Shown: positions 5,427 through 6,020 of the stretch, piece by piece
How positions within the stretch are numbered: the first letter of the stretch is position 1
Layout: every line of letters starts with the position of its first letter
Source: CAZNHL01 sp964572965
GTDB lineage: Bacteria; Bacteroidota; Bacteroidia; Cytophagales; UBA9547
DNA: 6,020 bases
Assembly: GCA_964572965.1 (NCBI GenBank)
Contig: CAZNHL010000126.1
Span: forward strand, 1-6,020
Direction: 5' to 3'
Translations under genes and position numbers: made by a program
The notes under the pieces: model-generated
Database searches by the model: none
Seen by the model: the letters and a program-made list of their open reading frames with translations, nothing else
What the model was told of the DNA's origin: nothing

Positions 5427-5726
5427 TTATACCACAGCAGCGGCGTTATCTTTATTTTTCTTAAGGTAATAAAAATAGACCATTGCTACACCACCGAGCA
5501 TTACCAACCAAATATGCGTATCAACCGGAATGCTCCCATCACAATTCTCCTCCACACATTGCGCATATTCAATCAGTGTCTGTGGGTCTCCAGGATCTCC
5601 ATCTTCTAAAATCTGATCACAGATATCACAATCAGGAGCCTGACTGTAAGCATTTGTAACAGAAATTAAACTTACAAATGCTAAGACACAAAAAAACTTA
5701 ACTATATACTTACTGTAACTAATCAT
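5427..5726 (-). CDS. Small secreted Cys-containing protein with PID-CTERM-like C-terminal anchor
   Basis: The 99-aa product has an N-terminal signal peptide (hydrophobic about 8-23, likely cut near NAYSQA, 26-30). A short acidic domain follows with four cysteines, C33-x-x-C36 and C57-x4-C62, suited to two disulfides or metal binding. The C-terminus has P67-V-D69, a hydrophobic helix (about 71-87, HIWLVMLGGVAMVYFYY) and a basic cluster (KKNK). This motif, helix and basic order is the layout of C-terminal sorting signals, and P-[IV]-D before the helix fits the PID-CTERM signal described in Bacteroidota. The mature domain is only about 35-40 residues. It starts 54 bp after the stop of the T9SS-domain gene on the same strand, suggesting one transcript. 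The tail could instead be a plain membrane anchor. Confidence 0.75.
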   Translation of the reverse strand: MISYSKYIVKFFCVLAFVSLISVTNAYSQAPDCDICDQILEDGDPGDPQTLIEYAQCVEENCDGSIPVDTHIWLVMLGGVAMVYFYYLKKNKDNAAAVV

Positions 5727-5780
5727 AACTGCTTTACCCGAAATTAATTTATATATAAAAATAACTATTTTACAATATAA

Positions 5781-6020
5781 TTATTTGATTAACAACAACT
5801 TACCAACATACACTTGTTCACCACCAGTAACCCTTACCGTATATAAGCCCGAATCTAGTAATTTATTTAATTCTTCCAATGTAGTTTCTGTTTTACTTCT
5901 TGTCACTACAATGTTTCTTCTAAGGGCAACAATACCACGTGTATCTATCAACTCAATACTATAGCTGCCATGGGCAACATTTTTAAGGGTAATTGTGGTC
6001 TGACCTAAGCTAGGGTTAGG
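5781..6020 (-). CDS. C-terminal part of a T9SS cargo protein (type A sorting domain)
   Basis: The reading frame enters at the right window edge and ends at the TAA complementary to 5781-5783; only the last 79 residues are seen. They begin PNPSLGQTTITL and continue with GSYSIELIDTRGIV, SGLYTVRVTGG and end VGKLLLIK. This is the type A T9SS C-terminal sorting domain (Por_Secre_tail): PNPS start, G-x-Y-x-[VI]-x-[LV]-x-D-x-x-G strand pair, G-x-Y-x-V strand and a short hydrophobic-basic end. The domain directs the protein through the outer membrane, where it is normally cleaved and the cargo attached to the surface or released. The cargo domains lie outside the window. It is the upstream gene of a probable pair with the small anchored protein. 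Confidence 0.9.
   Translation of the reverse strand, partial: PNPSLGQTTITLKNVAHGSYSIELIDTRGIVALRRNIVVTRSKTETTLEELNKLLDSGLYTVRVTGGEQVYVGKLLLIK

Noticed and set aside
5391..5609. Rightward 72-codon open frame.
   Set aside because: It overlaps the leftward small secreted protein, which has a clear signal peptide and membrane anchor, and shows no coding features of its own.

Overview
The window looks like a chromosomal segment of a Bacteroidota bacterium, most likely of the Pedobacter/Sphingobacterium group. The strongest pointer is the left-going reading frame at the right edge, which is cut by the window end and carries a type IX secretion (T9SS) C-terminal sorting domain; T9SS is confined to this phylum. 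The low G+C, the absence of clear Shine-Dalgarno sites and a BlaB/IND-like subclass B1 metallo-beta-lactamase agree. The genus is inference.

Left part (1-1120): one rightward gene for a RadC-like JAB/JAMM protein with a coiled-coil tail, ending in a rho-independent terminator. A 27-bp sequence on its left recurs in inverted orientation (23 of 27 matches) on its right, so the gene sits inside a cassette of about 1 kb bounded by inverted copies.

Middle (1121-3940): two head-to-tail pairs converge. Rightward are a secreted B1 metallo-beta-lactamase with all six zinc ligands and, 13 bp later, an exported beta-lactamase-fold serine hydrolase; they are probably one operon. An 18-bp dyad and a second small hairpin lie just upstream and are the best candidates for its control region. 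Leftward are a YwbE-family small protein and an NADP-type short-chain dehydrogenase 55 bp downstream of it.

Right-centre (4210-5308): two paralogous genes of unknown function (about 115 and 120 aa, roughly half identical by hand alignment) lie in tandem. A 388-bp spacer between them holds a strong A-tract/T-tract terminator, a set of mutually exclusive hairpins and a G-poor leader. They are the least explained genes in the window.

Right edge (5311-6020): the T9SS cargo protein is followed 54 bp later by a small secreted, Cys-containing protein whose C-terminal P-V-D plus membrane helix plus basic residues resembles a PID-CTERM sorting signal. This leftward pair converges on the second paralog; between them are a two-way terminator and a perfect 26-bp palindrome. 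No rRNA, tRNA, CRISPR array or intact insertion sequence was found.
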